Positions 5,784-6,001 of a stretch of DNA of 6,001 nucleotides are shown here, in pieces. Each line of letters starts with the position of its first letter. Position 1 is the first letter of the stretch. Source of the stretch: Chloroflexota bacterium (GTDB taxonomy: Bacteria; Chloroflexota; UBA6077); contig JAJYNT010000407.1 in assembly GCA_021786215.1 (NCBI GenBank), forward strand, positions 1 through 6,001, in the 5' to 3' direction. A program made the translations under genes and the position numbers. Under the pieces are notes generated by a model. It saw only the letters and a list, made by a program, of their open reading frames with translations. It made no database searches and was not told the origin of the DNA.

Positions 5784-5797
5784 GGACGGACCACTAA
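5784..5797 (-). repeat. Right terminal inverted repeat
   Basis: GGACGGACCACTAA is the exact reverse complement of 5496-5509. Confidence 0.75.
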
Positions 5798-5824
5798 AAG
5801 GCCCTGGGTCGGACACTTTCCCGA

Positions 5825-5854
5825 TTGTGCGATTGATGCCGCTTGTACTAAACT
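5825..5854 (+). promoter_or_regulatory. Candidate promoter for the partial gene at 5907
   Basis: TTGTGC (5825-5830) and TAAACT (5849-5854) are separated by 18 bp. A second -10-like TACTAT lies at 5860-5865 but its best -35 (TTGATG, 5833-5838) is 21 bp away. Either start would give a leader of about 35-45 bases, entirely outside the MITE-like element. Confidence 0.35.
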
Positions 5855-5906
5855 GGACATACTATCAAGCATATCGCTGCGACAGGATGGGAGAGAGGAG
5901 GATAGC

Positions 5907-6001
5907 ATGGCAGACGATCTGGGAGAGCAACCAACAGGTGGGGCACCACGAGAGGAGCCAACGCCGGCAGGCCAGCCAGAAGTTCAATTGGCCGGCCCCA
6001 T
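5907..6001 (+). CDS. Start of an unidentified gene with acidic, proline-rich N-terminus (3' end outside window)
   Basis: Thirty-one codons are visible, beginning MADDLGEQPTGGAPREEPTP and continuing AGQPEVQLAGP. The ribosome binding site AGGAGG (5896-5901), within a longer purine run, sits 5 bases before the ATG. The visible part is rich in Pro, Glu, Gly and Ala and looks disordered, without a signal peptide or membrane segment. Such tails often precede a membrane or zinc-ribbon domain in bacterial proteins, but the domain is not in the window and no function can be given. Confidence 0.7.
   Translation, partial: MADDLGEQPTGGAPREEPTPAGQPEVQLAGP

Larger units (their letters stand above)
5496..5797. 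mobile_element. MITE-like element with terminal inverted repeats and nested hairpin pairs
   Basis: This 302-bp non-coding stretch is bounded by perfect 14-bp inverted repeats (TTAGTGGTCCGTCC at 5496-5509 and its reverse complement at 5784-5797). The symmetry continues inward imperfectly, giving 23 of 29 matches for 5496-5524 against 5769-5797. TA sits at both outer edges (5497-5498, 5795-5796), which would fit a TA target duplication as made by IS630/Tc1-mariner elements, although TA is its own complement and may simply be part of the repeat. Inside are three successive inverted pairs of hairpins, and no transposase-like ORF. A non-autonomous element mobilised in trans, carrying or built from REP-like units, is the best reading. 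The intergenic stretch 5433-5906 otherwise contains no gene. Confidence 0.65.

Noticed and set aside
5624..5908. A 94-codon minus-strand open frame across the hairpin element
   Set aside because: It is read through palindromic repeat DNA, has no protein family features and is explained by the repeat.

Overview
The window holds the 3' part of one gene, four complete genes and the first codons of a sixth, all on the + strand, plus a ~300 bp non-coding element built almost entirely of inverted repeats. GC content is high. Promoters look like ordinary sigma-70 sites (one perfect TATAAT, several with an extended TGn), and most genes have purine-rich Shine-Dalgarno sites. The set suggests a free-living bacterium with some anaerobic or corrinoid metabolism. 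Chloroflexota is one plausible source, judged from the general look of Lon and the small HExxH protein, but no marker here fixes the phylum.

Layout: (1) 1-1169, the C-terminal ASKHA (DUF4445) part of a RACo-like reductive activator of corrinoid proteins. (2) 1170-1320, a regulatory gap with a perfect TTGAC-N5-GTCAA dyad, an extended -10 TATAAT, and a C8 tract beside the Shine-Dalgarno site. (3) 1321-2220, a complete LysR-family regulator of the CysL/CbbR-like type. (4) 2321-2752, a small hydrophobic HELIH-containing protein of unknown function. (5) 2927-5293, a complete LonA protease, preceded by two candidate extended -10 promoters. (6) 5352-5432, a 26-residue lysine-rich mini-protein with a good ribosome binding site, not recognised. 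(7) 5496-5797, a MITE-like element with 14-bp perfect terminal inverted repeats (23/29 when extended), enclosing three inverted pairs of hairpins. (8) 5907 to the end, the start of an unidentified gene with an acidic, proline-rich N-terminus.

The genes do not form one obvious pathway. The corrinoid activator and the LysR regulator are adjacent and may be functionally linked, but the regulator has its own promoter. Lon does general ATP-dependent protein quality control and probably shares its transcript with the lysine-rich peptide. The most unusual part is the hairpin element: in two of its hairpin pairs the base changes between mates are compensatory, so stem pairing is kept rather than sequence. 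No phage, CRISPR, rRNA or tRNA sequence was seen.
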